From Sitta carolinensis (Eukaryota > Chordata > Aves > Passeriformes > Sittidae), in the NCBI GenBank assembly GCA_032173965.1, contig JAVUNC010000004.1:1130501-1194500 (forward strand): a stretch of DNA of 64,000 nucleotides, read 5' to 3'. Both the position numbers and the translations under genes were made by a program. Shown piece by piece: positions 57,101 through 64,000 of the stretch. The notes beneath the pieces were generated by a model. The model was given only the letters and a program-made list of their open reading frames with translations. It was not told where the DNA came from and searched no databases. Position 1 is the stretch's first letter. Every line of letters begins with the position of its first letter.

Positions 57101-60100
57101 AATCCCGCTCGGAAAAGGCCCAGAATCCGAGGAGTTGCCGGTTGGAAAGATCCCAGAATTTAGGGAAATTCCGGTTGGGAAAGTCACAGAATTCAGGAAA
57201 ATCCTGCTTGGAATAAAGGCCCAGAATCTGAGGAATTCCCAGTTGGGAAAGTCCTGGAAGTCAGGAAAAAATCCTGCCTGGGAAAGGCCCAGATTCTGAG
57301 GAATTCCCGGTTGGAGAAATCCCAGAATTCAGGAATATTGCTGGTTGGGAAAGTCCCAGAATTCAGGAATATTGCTGGTTGGGAAAGTCCCAGAATTCAG
57401 GAAAATCCCGCTTGGAATAAAGGCCCAGAATCCAAGGAGTTCCCAGTTGGAAAAAATCCCTTAATTCCCAGGGATATTCCCGGCTGAGAAAATTCCGGAA
57501 TTCAGGAAAAAATCGCACTTGGAAAAGGACCTGATTTTGAGGAATTCCTGGTTGGAGAAATCCCAGAATTCAGGGAAATTCCCAGTTCAGAAAAGCCCTG
57601 GAGAAGTCCCGGTTGGAAAAGTCTTGGATTCTGGGAAATTCCCGGTTGGAAAAGTCTCAGAATCTGGGAAAAATCCTGGCTGGAAAAAAATCACAGAATT
57701 TGGGAAATTCCCAGTTGGAAAAGGTCCCAAATCCAGGAAATTCCTGGTTGGAAAAGTCTCAGAATTCAGGATAAATCCTGGTTGGGAAAATCTGGGAGAT
57801 TTCCAGTTGGAAAAGGCCCAGAATCCAGGAGAAATCTGGGAATAACCTCAGAGTCCTGGGATCTTTCCCAAAAATCCCATCCCAGGGAAGCCGGATCCCC
57901 AACCCAAGGGAATTTCTGGGATTGTTCCAAAAAAACCCCTCCCCAATCCTGAGGAATTTTCTGGAATTGTTCCCAAAAAAACCCATCCCGGAGGAGCTGG
58001 ATGGATCCTGTGCCGATCCTGATCCCAAATCCCGATCCCGAGGTGAGGGATTTTCTGGAATCGTTCCCAATCCCTGGGGATTTTCCCAGGATCCTCCCTG
58101 ATCCCAAATCCCGATCCCAGGGGGTTTTCCTGGGATCCTCCCCAATCCCAAATCCCAATCCCAGTGGGATTTTCCCAGGATCCTCTCTGATCCCAGGGGG
58201 TTTTCCTGGGATCCCAAATCCCAATCCCGGGGGGTTTTCCCGGGATCCGCTCTGATCCAGGGGGGTTTTCCCGGGATCCTCCGCGCTCCCACCTGGCTGA
58301 GGCCGATCTGGCCCCGCAGCGCTCGGGCCCAGGGGCCGCCGGGGCCGCCGGCCAGGAGAGCATCCCGCAGGAAATTCCTGCGGAAAAACAATGGGATTGA
58401 GCGGGAAACCCACCCCAGACCCCAGATCCCAAATCCCAGATCCCAAATCCCAGATCCCAAATCCCACAGGAAATTCCTGCGGAAAAAACAACGGGATTGA
58501 GCGGGAAACCCACCCCAGACCCCAGATCCCAAACCCCAGATCCCAGATCCCAAATCCCACAGGAAATTCCTGCGGAAAAAACAACGGGATTGAGCGGGAA
58601 ACCCATCCCAGACCCCAGATCCCAAATCCCAGATCCCAAATCCCAGATCCCAAATCCCGCAGGAAATTCCTGTGGAAAAACAACGGGATTGAGCGGGAAA
58701 CCCATCCCAGACCCCAGATCCCAAACCCCAGATCCCAGATCCCAAATCCCACAGGAAATTCCTGCGGAAAAACAATGGGATTGAGCAGGAAACCTATCAC
58801 AAACCCCAGATCCCAAACTCCACAGGAAATGCCTAGGGGGAAAAATGGGATTGAGAGGAATCCCAAATCTCAGACCCCAAATTTCAGATCCCAAATCCTA
58901 AATCCCCAAATCCAAATTCCACAGGAAATGCATGGGAGGGGGAACCGGGATTGAGTGGGCATCGCAATCCCAAATCCCAGATTCCAAATCCCAAATTCTG
59001 CAGGAAATGCCTGGGGGGAAAAGGGGATTGAGAGGAATCCCCATCCCAAATCCGAGATCCTAAAGTCAAAATCCCAAACCCCAAATCCTGCAGGAAATGC
59101 CTGCAGAAAAACAACAGGATTGAGCGGGATCCCGATCCCAAACCCCAAATCCCAGATCCCAAATCCCAGATCCCAAATCCTGCAGGAAATGCCTGAGGGG
59201 AAAAATGGGATTGAGCAAATCCCAAATCCTAAACCCCAAACCCTAAATCCCAGATCCCAAATCCCACAGGAAATGCCTGGGGGAAAATATGGGATTGAGT
59301 GGGATCCCCATCCCAGATCCCAAATCTCAGATCCCAAATCCTAAATTCCTAAATTCTACAGGAAATGCCTGGGGGGGAAATGGGATTGAGAGGAATCCCC
59401 ATCCCAAATCCTAAATCCCAGATGCTAAATCCCAAATCCCACAGGAATTGCCTGGGGGGGAAAGGGGATTGAGAGGAATCCCAATCCCAAATCCCAGATC
59501 CTAAACCCTAAATCCCAAATCCCACAGAAAATGCCCAAGGGCAAAACCGGGATTGAGTGGGAATCCTGATCCCAAATCCCAAACCCAAAATCACAGATTC
59601 CAAATCCAAAACCCAACATTTTTTTTTTTTATAAAATTACCAATTTGGGGGGGGGGGAATTGATTATCCCAAATTTTTGGGAATTTATTTCCCCATTTAT
59701 TTTTTTTAATTTATTATCCCAGTTTTTATTATCCCCAAATTATTGGGATATATTATCCCAATTTTCTGGGAATTTATTATCCCAAATTTTTATTAGCCCA
59801 ATTCTTTTAGGAATTTATTATCCCAATTTTTATTATCCCAATTTTTTTTAGGAATTTATTATCCCAAATTTTTATTACCCCAATTTTTTCGTAATTTATT
59901 ATCCAGATTTTTATAATCCGAAGTTTTATTATCTAAAATTTTTTATCACAATTTTTGGAGGCATTTTTCCTGGAATTCCAGGCCGGGAACTGATTCCCAC
60001 CCTGCCCTCCCCCCTTCCCCCGCAGGATTTCCATCCCAAATCCCCGCTCAGTCCCAGATTTTTTCCCGCCCCAAAAATTCCTCAAAATTCCCCAAACTCC

Positions 60101-60775
60101 CAAATTTCCCAGCCCCGAATTCCCGCGCGGGCGGCGCCGCCAACCACAAACCCCGCGCTTTGTTTTTGTGGGACTCGGACAGAGCGGGCGCGGATGGCGG
60201 CGCGGGCGGGCGCCTTCCGAACGCGGTGGCGCCAATCCGCGCCAAACCGGTCCAAATCGGGCCGAACCGGGCCTGGACAAGCCCCATTCCCACATTTTCC
60301 CCCCATCCCTAAAATTCCCAAATTTCCCAGCCCCAAACCCCGCGCGGTTTCCGTACGACGCGGGCGGGCGCCTTCCACACGCGCCCAACCGGGCCAAACC
60401 GAGCCAAACCCGGCCTGGGCAAAACCCATTCCCGGAATCCCTAATTCCCTAAATTCCTCTACATTTCCCACCCTAAAAATTCCCAAATTTCCCATCCGCC
60501 CGAACCGCGCGCGGGCGGCGCCGCCAAGCGCAGGATCCGCGCTTTGATTCCGTGGCGCGCGGGCGCAGCGGGCGCCGAGAGCGGCGCGGGCGGGCGCGTT
60601 CGGCCGAGCCTAAACCGAGCCTAAACCGGGCTTAACCCGGGCCGAGCCCGGGCCGAACCCGGGCCGAACCGTGCCTGGGCAAGGCCCACTCGCGCTCGCA
60701 GGAGGCCAGGAAGTGCTGCAGGCCCGGCGTGAAGAGAACGCCGCCAAGGTCGAAGAGCACGGCCCGCCGCGCCAT
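42031..60775 (-). CDS. EPHX2: EPHX2, bifunctional soluble epoxide hydrolase (19 coding exons, complete, two apparent 1-base deletions)
   Basis: Soluble epoxide hydrolase: an N-terminal HAD-type lipid phosphatase domain fused to a C-terminal alpha/beta-hydrolase that opens fatty-acid epoxides, in cytosol and peroxisome. Coding exons, minus strand: 60775-60675, 58377-58293, 57044-56885, 55188-54999, 53636-53514, 52936-52865, 52364-52269, 52191-52113, 50913-50879, 50800-50774, 50188-50103, 48624-48514, 47974-47900, 46267-46222, 45663-45561, 45488-45419, 44733-44653, 43498-43440, 42118-42031. The exon number equals the mammalian gene. With one base restored in exon 4 and one in exon 12 the frame gives 562 residues (human 555). 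Visible landmarks: FDLGGV with Asp9, FLDD (184-185), HGFPESW (His264), HDWGG (nucleophile Asp334), YQLYF (Tyr382), NWYRN (Tyr470), GKD (Asp500), CGHW (His528), C-terminal SKL. The ATG has GCGGCC before it and G after it. All phases fit except exons 4 and 12. Identity is near certain; whether the gene is functional depends on the two indels. Confidence 0.96.
42125..43270. repeat. GGGAATGGGGGAGCTGGAATT array, EPHX2 intron 18
   Basis: About 1.1 kb of 25-45 base units between exons 18 and 19. Confidence 0.92.
43440..43498 (-). CDS. EPHX2: EPHX2 exon 18
   Basis: Encodes [19 protein letters not shown]; His528 in CGHW is the general base of the triad. The acceptor is the weaker TTCCCAAG. Confidence 0.94.
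43520..44650. repeat. GAATTCCCAGATTTTTCCC array, EPHX2 intron 17
   Basis: 20-40 base units with several C runs (near 44135, 44340). Confidence 0.88.
44653..44733 (-). CDS. EPHX2: EPHX2 exon 17
   Basis: 27 codons, [16 protein letters not shown] then [11 protein letters not shown]. Asp500 in GKD is the charge-relay acid of the triad. Confidence 0.95.
44740..45410. repeat. GGATCAGGATCAGG array, EPHX2 intron 16
   Basis: 44740-44930 is GGGGGGATCCGGGG; 44945-45405 is GGATCAGGATCAGGGATCAG. Confidence 0.92.
45419..45488 (-). CDS. EPHX2: EPHX2 exon 16
   Basis: Encodes [20 protein letters not shown] and ends KDRK; Tyr470 is the second epoxide-polarising tyrosine (human Tyr466). Confidence 0.95.
45561..45663 (-). 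CDS. EPHX2: EPHX2 exon 15
   Basis: Encodes [14 protein letters not shown] and [14 protein letters not shown], cap-domain sequence parallel to human EEEIQFYVQQFKKSGF. Confidence 0.94.
45670..46560. repeat. GGGATCCCCCAAATCCC repeats, EPHX2 introns 13-14
   Basis: Degenerate CCCAAATCCCACNGGATCCC units around exon 14. 46280-46560 has three units with CATTCCTGGGAATTTGGGAT. Confidence 0.8.
46222..46267 (-). CDS. EPHX2: EPHX2 exon 14 (46 bases)
   Basis: Encodes [15 protein letters not shown] in the cap domain, with acceptor CCCACAG and donor GTCAGG. Its boundaries are the only ones that join exons 13 and 15 in phase. Confidence 0.87.
46791..47571. repeat. Three partial copies of EPHX2 exon 13 in intron 13
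   Basis: Copies at 47507-47571, 47137-47200 and 46791-46857 keep about 65 of 75 exon bases and the donor GAG/GTTTGG but lack the acceptor and the first about nine bases. Spacing is about 393, 370 and 346 bases. Spacers are GGGATTTGGGGTTGGGATT repeats (minus strand). Confidence 0.92.
47900..47974 (-). CDS. EPHX2: EPHX2 exon 13
   Basis: 25 codons, [20 protein letters not shown] then STHPE, phase 0 at both ends, between TTTCCCACAG and GTTTGG. Three further partial copies lie downstream in intron 13. Confidence 0.94.
48017..48515. repeat. 46-base array containing the EPHX2 exon 12 donor
   Basis: Nearly eleven almost identical 46-base units run up to the exon. Each reads GAGCCCC or GGGCCCC then GTGAGGATCCCAC on the minus strand, so each repeats the true donor (GGAGCCC/GTGAGGATCC). 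Confidence 0.9.
48514..48624 (-). CDS. EPHX2: EPHX2 exon 12 with apparent 1-base deletion
   Basis: Starts [15 protein letters not shown]; then [20 protein letters not shown] follows only after a frame change at AATGGGATCCCC near 48578. The exon is 111 bases where phase requires 112. Tyr382 of YQLYF (human Tyr383, substrate positioning) lies after the shift. Confidence 0.9.
48990..50102. repeat. 69-base array in EPHX2 intron 11
   Basis: About eight near-identical 69-base units (49520-50097), with more diverged units to 48990. The unit begins like the bases after the exon 11 donor. Because 69 is 3 x 23, frames stay open for hundreds of codons on both strands without being genes. Confidence 0.9.
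50103..50188 (-). CDS. EPHX2: EPHX2 exon 11 (nucleophile)
   Basis: Encodes [18 protein letters not shown] and LFYPERL; Asp334 of HDWGG is the catalytic nucleophile (human Asp335). The donor GTGAGAG opens directly into the 69-base repeat array of intron 11. Confidence 0.95.
50230..50620. repeat. CCCCATTTTTGGGG repeats, EPHX2 intron 10
   Basis: About six units of 50-65 bases (TTTTTTCCCCTCATTTTCCC); nothing coding seen. Confidence 0.8.
50774..50800 (-). CDS. EPHX2: EPHX2 exon 10 (27 bases)
   Basis: Nine-codon microexon DFITFLDKL between CTTTTCCAG and GTGAGG, matching human EMVTFLDKL in length and phase. Confidence 0.9.
50879..50913 (-). CDS. EPHX2: EPHX2 exon 9 (35 bases)
   Basis: Microexon coding [11 protein letters not shown] after a split Asp codon, the counterpart of human EIEEYCMEVLCK. 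Acceptor CCCCTGCAG, donor GTGAGG. Confidence 0.88.
50925..52050. repeat. Inverted array in EPHX2 intron 8
   Basis: Left half repeats ATGGGAAAAAATTATGG; from about 51515 the right half repeats CCATAATTTTTTCCCAT. Arms of about 550 bases meet at TATGGCAAAAATCAAATTAT. Confidence 0.9.
52113..52191 (-). CDS. EPHX2: EPHX2 exon 8
   Basis: Encodes [20 protein letters not shown] and ESTAPP, nearly identical to the mammalian segment. Ends in phase 1 at donor GTGAGC. Confidence 0.95.
52269..52364 (-). CDS. EPHX2: EPHX2 exon 7
   Basis: Starts [14 protein letters not shown] and contains CHGFPESW, the HGFP oxyanion motif of the epoxide hydrolase. 32 codons, phase 0. Confidence 0.95.
52430..52860. repeat. 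CCCAGATCCCATTCCCAGATCC array, EPHX2 intron 6
   Basis: 12-20 base units plus GGAATTCTGGAGCTCAGCAC copies near exon 7. Confidence 0.88.
52865..52936 (-). CDS. EPHX2: EPHX2 exon 6
   Basis: A 24-codon linker exon between the two enzyme domains; begins [10 protein letters not shown] and ends THGYVEIR, as in the human SHGYVTVK join. Confidence 0.93.
53130..53490. repeat. GGTGGGATCAACCAGGATCCC array, EPHX2 intron 5
   Basis: About fourteen 23-25 base units. Confidence 0.92.
53514..53636 (-). CDS. EPHX2: EPHX2 exon 5
   Basis: A 41-codon phase-0 exon starting [18 protein letters not shown]. It carries the acidic pair Asp184-Asp185 that binds magnesium in the phosphatase domain, and ends at LTGIQ. 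Confidence 0.95.
53640..54980. repeat. About 130-base array, EPHX2 intron 4
   Basis: Ten or so units with GGTGGCATCTCCTGGGGCTT and CCAAGAATTTGGGGACCTGG. 54120-54330 and 54380-54600 are almost identical (about 255-base higher-order unit). It ends in T and G runs next to exon 4. Confidence 0.92.
54999..55188 (-). CDS. EPHX2: EPHX2 exon 4 with apparent 1-base deletion
   Basis: Encodes [13 protein letters not shown] and [18 protein letters not shown], the HAD Lys and substrate region. The expected [11 protein letters not shown] then continues only in the next frame. The exon is 190 bases, where phase demands 191. The lost base lies at the GCCGCGCCCTGG stretch near 55032. The donor is followed at once by runs of C and A (minus strand), a place where sequencing often errs. 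Confidence 0.9.
55370..56120. repeat. ATTCCCATCACATTCCC array, EPHX2 intron 3
   Basis: 10-25 base units before the exon 3-derived array. Confidence 0.9.
56120..56930. repeat. EPHX2 intron 3 array carrying copies of the exon 3 end and donor
   Basis: Five copies (near 56124, 56304, 56464, 56590, 56738) of the last about 40 bases of exon 3, each still followed by GTG, separated by GGGAATAATGGGAATAACAC-type spacer (minus strand). Period 125-180 bases. Confidence 0.9.
56885..57044 (-). CDS. EPHX2: EPHX2 exon 3
   Basis: Begins [12 protein letters not shown] and ends [14 protein letters not shown] (phase 1), aligning to the human RPMLQAALMLRKKG segment. The last about 40 bases and the donor GTGCGGG recur five times downstream in intron 3. 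Confidence 0.92.
57060..58290. repeat. EPHX2 intron 2 arrays
   Basis: 57060-57840 has units of about 50 bases with GAATTCCCGGTTGGAAAAGT; 57990-58290 has GATCCCAAATCCCGATCCC and GGGGGTTTTCCTGGGATCC. Confidence 0.88.
58293..58377 (-). CDS. EPHX2: EPHX2 exon 2
   Basis: Encodes [14 protein letters not shown] and ends RGQIGLSQ, matching the mammalian ITLSQ region of the phosphatase cap. The acceptor TTTTTCCGCAG and the first 15 or so exon bases are the template of a long array upstream in intron 1. Confidence 0.92.
58370..59620. repeat. EPHX2 intron 1 array carrying copies of the exon 2 acceptor
   Basis: About 14 units of 80-100 bases. The four nearest the exon repeat the acceptor TTTTTCCGCAG plus about 15 exon bases with one or two changes; farther units decay. 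Unit bodies are GGGATTTGGGATCTGGG repeats. Confidence 0.88.
59620..59950. repeat. ATTTATTATCCCAATTTTT repeats, EPHX2 intron 1
   Basis: AT-rich units of 20-45 bases. Confidence 0.85.
60080..60690. repeat. CpG-rich EPHX2 intron 1 start with repeated exon 1 edge
   Basis: Unmethylated-island-like DNA. The end of exon 1 (TTGCCCAGGCNCGGTT on the minus strand) recurs near 60275 and 60415, and a block reading CGCGGGCGGCGCCGCCAA occurs at about 60127 and 60509. Confidence 0.65.
60675..60775 (-). CDS. EPHX2: EPHX2 exon 1
   Basis: Begins [14 protein letters not shown] and encodes 33 codons plus two bases. It carries the HAD nucleophile Asp9. The second Asp of the usual D-x-D is Gly here. The donor is CCCAG/GCACGG, a GC donor; only this cut keeps phase with exon 2. 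Confidence 0.93.
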
Positions 60776-60781
60776 GGCCGC

Positions 60782-60847
60782 CGCCCCGGCCGGGACTCGA
60801 ACCCGCGACCTTCGGCCCAGAGCCGAAAGCACCGCCTGGCCCGGGAC
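60782..60847 (-). other. tRNA-like sequence abutting the EPHX2 start
   Basis: 66 bases fold as GTCCCGG/CCGGGGC acceptor, TTCGG/CCGAA anticodon stem with loop CTCTGGG (CTG in anticodon position), and a T arm with the exact B box GGTTCGAGTCC. The D arm is too short (about 11 bases), one T-stem pair is broken and no T run follows. A decayed tRNA or tRNA-derived element is more likely than a working gene. Confidence 0.4.
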
Positions 60848-61310
60848 ACGCCCCCCTCGGACAGACCACGCCCCTCTCGGAGAGGCCACGCCCCCTCTTG
60901 GGAAACAGCTTCGGTGCGAAGCCACGCCCTTTTCAATGAGACCACGCCTGCCTCGCCGAAGCCACGCCCCATCACGGTACTTTTCCTCGTTGAAGCCACG
61001 CCCCTCCGTGAAGCCACGCCCGTCTCAGCGAAGCCACGCCCCAATGAATCAGGTTTTCTCGATGAAACCACGCCTTTTCGTAAAAGCCACGCCCACCTCA
61101 GCTAAGCCACGCCCATCGAATAACTTTTTCATATGAGGCCACGCCCCCTCACGTTGAAGCCACGCCCATCTCACAGAAAACCACGCCCCTTGTAATGCAA
61201 AGCTTCCTTATAGAAGCCACGCCCTCCTCGCGGAAACCACGCCCACTGCACATAAGTCACGCCCCTTCAATTAAACTACCCCCGCTGCACAGAAGCCACG
61301 CCCCTCCGGG
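60840..61310. repeat. GGGCGTGG-box degenerate minisatellite upstream of EPHX2
   Basis: About 19 copies of CCACGCC (minus strand GGCGTGG) spaced roughly 15-35 bases, usually preceded by GAAG and followed by divergent spacer. GGGCGTGGC is the KLF/SP GT-box consensus, so the array could act as promoter DNA. Confidence 0.75.
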
Positions 61311-61319
61311 GGGTCCCGG

Positions 61320-61840
61320 GCCCTCTTCCTTCCCAATTCCATCCCTAAAAGAATTCCCACAAATTCCCTCCTTTCCCAGCTCTTTCTCCCTTATTCCCAA
61401 ATTCCCTCCTCATCCACAATTGCCAAAATTCCTAATTCCCCTTTTCCCCTTTCCAATCCTATTCCCAAAAAGCTCCCGGAAATTCCTCTTTTCCCAGCTC
61501 TTCCCCCTCATTCCCAAATTCCTTCCTCATCTCAATCCACAATTCCCAAAATAATCCCAAACCCTCTTCCCCTTCTCCATCTCATTCCCCAAAATTCTCG
61601 GAAATTCCCTCCTTTCCCAGCTCATTCCCAAATTCCCTCCTCATCCTCACAAAATTTCCAAAAATCCCAACTCCCTCTTCCCTTTCCCCATCCCATTCCC
61701 CAAAATTCTGGGAAATTCCCTCCTTTCCCAGCTCTTTCCCAAATTCCCTCCTCATTCTCCACAATTCCCAAAATTCCCGTCCCCTCTTCCCCTTCCTAAT
61801 CCCATTCCCTAATAAATTCCCGGAATTCTCTCCTTTCCCG
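61320..61840. repeat. About 115-base array upstream of EPHX2
   Basis: Five units with TTCCCAGCTCTTTCCC and CAAATTCCCTCCTCATC. Confidence 0.85.
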
Positions 61841-61979
61841 GGCTCTTCCCGATCCTTCCCCGCCCTCATTCCCAGATTTTCCAGGAGTTTTTCCTCCTCC
61901 CCTGTTCCCGGTGTCCCCGCCCGCCCGGGGCTGAGCCGCTCCCGATCCCTTTTATCCCGATCCCGCATTTCTGCCGGGA

Positions 61980-62925
61980 GCAGCCGCCGGTCTCGACTCC
62001 CGCTCCTTATCCCGATCCCTTTATCCCGATCCCCTTATCCCTGTCGCGATTCCTCCTCCTTATCCCGGTCCCCCCTCCTTATCCCGATCCCCCTCCTTAT
62101 CCCGATCCCCCTCCTTATCCCGATCCCCTCATCCTGATCCCCCTCCCTATCTCGACCCCCCCCCATCCCGATCCCTTCATCCCGATCCCGATCCCTTCAT
62201 CCCGATCCCCCCTCCCTATCCCGATCCCCCCTCCCTATCCCGATTCCCCCTCCCTATCCCGATCCCTTTATCCCGGTCCCTCCTCCTGATCCCGATCCCC
62301 CTTCCCTATCCCGATCCCGACCCCCTCTCCTGATCCCGATCTCTCCTTATCCCGACCCTCTCTCCTGATCCCAAGCCCCTTATTCCGATCCCCCCTCCCT
62401 ATCGCGACCCCCTCCCTATCCCGATCCCCTTATCCCGATTCCCCCTCCTTATCCCCTCATCCCGATCCCCCCTCGCTATCGCGATCCCCCCTCCCTATCG
62501 CGATCCCCCCTACTTATCCCGATCCCCCCTCCTTATCCCAATCCCGCAGCCTGGTCGCAATTCCCCCCCCGATCCCCCCTCGCTATCGCGATCCCCTCAT
62601 CCCGATCCCCCCTCCCTATCGCGACCCCCGCCTCCCTATCGCCATCCCCCCATCCCGATCCCCTCATCCCTCCCCCCCTCATCCCGATCCCCCCTCCCTA
62701 TCGCGACCCCCGCCTCCCTATCGCCATCCCCCCATCCCGATCCCCTCATCCCTCCTCCCCCTCATCCCGATCCCCCCTCCTTATCCCGATCCCCTCATCC
62801 CAAGCCCCTTAGCCCGATCCCCCCTCGCTATCGCGATCCCCCCTCCTTATCCCGATCCCCCCTCCCTATCGCGATCCCCCTCGCTATCCCGATCCCTCCT
62901 CCCTATCGCGATCCCGCTTTTCCAG
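61980..62925. repeat. CCCGATCCCCCCTCCTTAT array
   Basis: About 945 bases of 15-25 base units upstream of EPHX2, ending at a CAGCAGGTAAGG sequence that looks like a plus-strand donor but has no recognised exon before it. Confidence 0.9.
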
Positions 62926-63299
62926 CAGGTAAGGAAATTCCTCGCATTCCGGCGGGCTGGGAAAAACGCGGGATTTTCCCGGAATTCCAGTTTTTTATTT
63001 TTTTTTTTAATTCCCGGGGAAAGTTTTCCCGGCTCCGCTGGAATTTCCGATTCCAGAAATTCCCACATCTCAGGAAATTCCTGATTTTTTTTTTTAAAAT
63101 ATATATTTTTTTCCCTCCTTCCCCGATCGATGCCGGGAGTTTTTTCCCGGGATTCTCCCCTCGGGATATCGGGATAGCGCTCGGGAAATCGGGAATGGCG
63201 GAGGGATCCCGAGATCACCTCGGGATTGAGCGCGGGGGGAAAAAATTCCAGCCGGGAAATCTTTGGGATGCGAGGGGGAGGGGGGGATGTGGCGGCGCC

Positions 63300-64000
63300 G
63301 CTGATGCCGCTGGAAAAACCCTGGAAAAATCCTGTAAAAATTTTGGGAAAATCCTGGAAAACCTTGGGAAAATCCTTGGAAAACCATGGAAAATCCTGGA
63401 AAAACCTTGGGAAAGCTCCGAGAGGGAGGGATTTTAGCAGAGGATGGAGAGGGATGAGGGATCAAGGAAAAATCCTGGAAAAATCCTGGAAAAACTCCGA
63501 GGAGGAGGAATATTTTCAGGGGATGCAGAGGGATGAAGGAGAGGGAAAAATCCTGGAAAATCCTGGAAAAGCTCCAAGAGGATGGAATTTTAGCAGAGGA
63601 TGGAGAGGATGGAGAGGGATGAGGGAGCAGGGAAAAACCTTGGGAAAACCTTGTAAAAAATCCTGGAAAAACCTTGGGAAAATCCTGGAAAAACCTTGGG
63701 AAAGCTTCGACACGAGGAATTTTGTCAGGGATAGGAGAGGGATGAGGGAGCAGGGAAAAATCCTGGAAAAACCCTGGAAAAATCCTGGAAAAGCTCCAAG
63801 AGGGAGGAATTTTAGCAGGGGATGGAGAGAGATGAGGGAGCAGGAAAAATCCTGGAAAAACCCAGGAAAAATCCTGGAAAACTCCGAGGGGGAGGGATTT
63901 TAGCAGGGGATGCAGAGGAATGAGGGAGCAGGGAAAAATCCTGGAAAAGCCTTGGAAAACCTTTGGAAAAATCCTGGAAAAGCAGTGGAGAAACCCTGAG
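63300..64000. repeat. About 115-base array at the right edge
   Basis: Units with TTTTAGCAGGGGATGGAGAG and CCTGGAAAAACCTTGGG. The 62930-63300 stretch before it is mostly single-copy without recognised coding. Confidence 0.85.

Noticed and set aside
54371..57216. Plus-strand frames of 655 and 669 codons
   Set aside because: Run across ATTCCCATCACATTCC arrays and antisense through EPHX2 exons 3 and 4; no family features.
60671..61136. Plus-strand frame with Arg/Pro/His repeats upstream of EPHX2
   Set aside because: It is the GGGCGTGG array and tRNA-like sequence read on the opposite strand.
62925..62945. Plus-strand donor CAGCAGGTAAGG as evidence for a divergent gene
   Set aside because: No coding exon, promoter or acceptor could be paired with it; the upstream DNA is a tandem array.
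1..64000. CRISPR array or prokaryotic operon
   Set aside because: Tandem repeats are abundant but lack constant-length unique spacers and cas genes; the genes are intron-bearing vertebrate genes.

Overview
The window is a gene-bearing piece of a vertebrate nuclear genome, very probably from a bird and perhaps a songbird. Three multi-exon genes lie in a row on the minus strand. From right to left they are EPHX2 (bifunctional soluble epoxide hydrolase, complete, 19 coding exons, 60775 down to 42031), GULO (L-gulonolactone oxidase, complete, 12 exons, 37766 down to 15275) and the 5' part of POMC (pro-opiomelanocortin: TATA promoter, non-coding exon 1 and exon 2 with the signal peptide, about 5370 down to 1647; the main coding exon would lie left of base 1). 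The exons were found by reading the reverse complement, matching recalled protein families, and checking splice sites and codon phase at every junction. The bird assignment rests on the POMC N-terminus, the linkage of POMC with GULO/EPHX2, and the GC-rich, minisatellite-swollen introns. It is an inference.

Layout: 1-1646 POMC intron 2 repeats; 1647-1797 POMC exon 2; 1798-5268 POMC intron 1, a two-orientation repeat field; 5269-5520 POMC exon 1 and promoter; 5.5-15.2 kb intergenic strand-asymmetric low-complexity arrays with two small unexplained GC-rich islands (7.33-7.6 and 11.6-11.7 kb); 15.2-37.9 kb GULO; 37.9-41.5 kb intergenic arrays with one unique island near 40.6-40.8 kb; 41.5-60.8 kb EPHX2; 60.8-64 kb EPHX2 upstream region with an array of GGGCGTGG boxes and further minisatellites.

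The GULO frame is open throughout: 440 codons, the length of rat GULO, with the FAD-linking His at residue 54. EPHX2 keeps its catalytic residues, 19-exon structure and a C-terminal SKL peroxisomal signal. However, exons 4 and 12 each appear one base short, which is either consensus error or real damage. GULO makes ascorbate, EPHX2 hydrolyses lipid epoxides, and POMC is a hormone precursor. They share orientation and neighbourhood but no pathway that the sequence shows.

The most unusual structure is in the introns. At least five tandem arrays are built from units that carry a copy of the neighbouring exon's edge together with its splice site: EPHX2 exon 2 acceptor, EPHX2 exon 3 donor, EPHX2 exon 13 almost whole, GULO exon 9 donor, GULO exon 10 acceptor. 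EPHX2 exons 1, 12 and possibly 11 show weaker versions. The introns therefore hold dozens of near-perfect decoy splice sites beside the true ones. Three large inverted-repeat arrays, two GC-AG introns, a tRNA-like sequence abutting the EPHX2 start codon and several palindromic factor sites are also reported. Almost all long open frames in the window are artefacts of tandem repeats whose unit length is a multiple of three.
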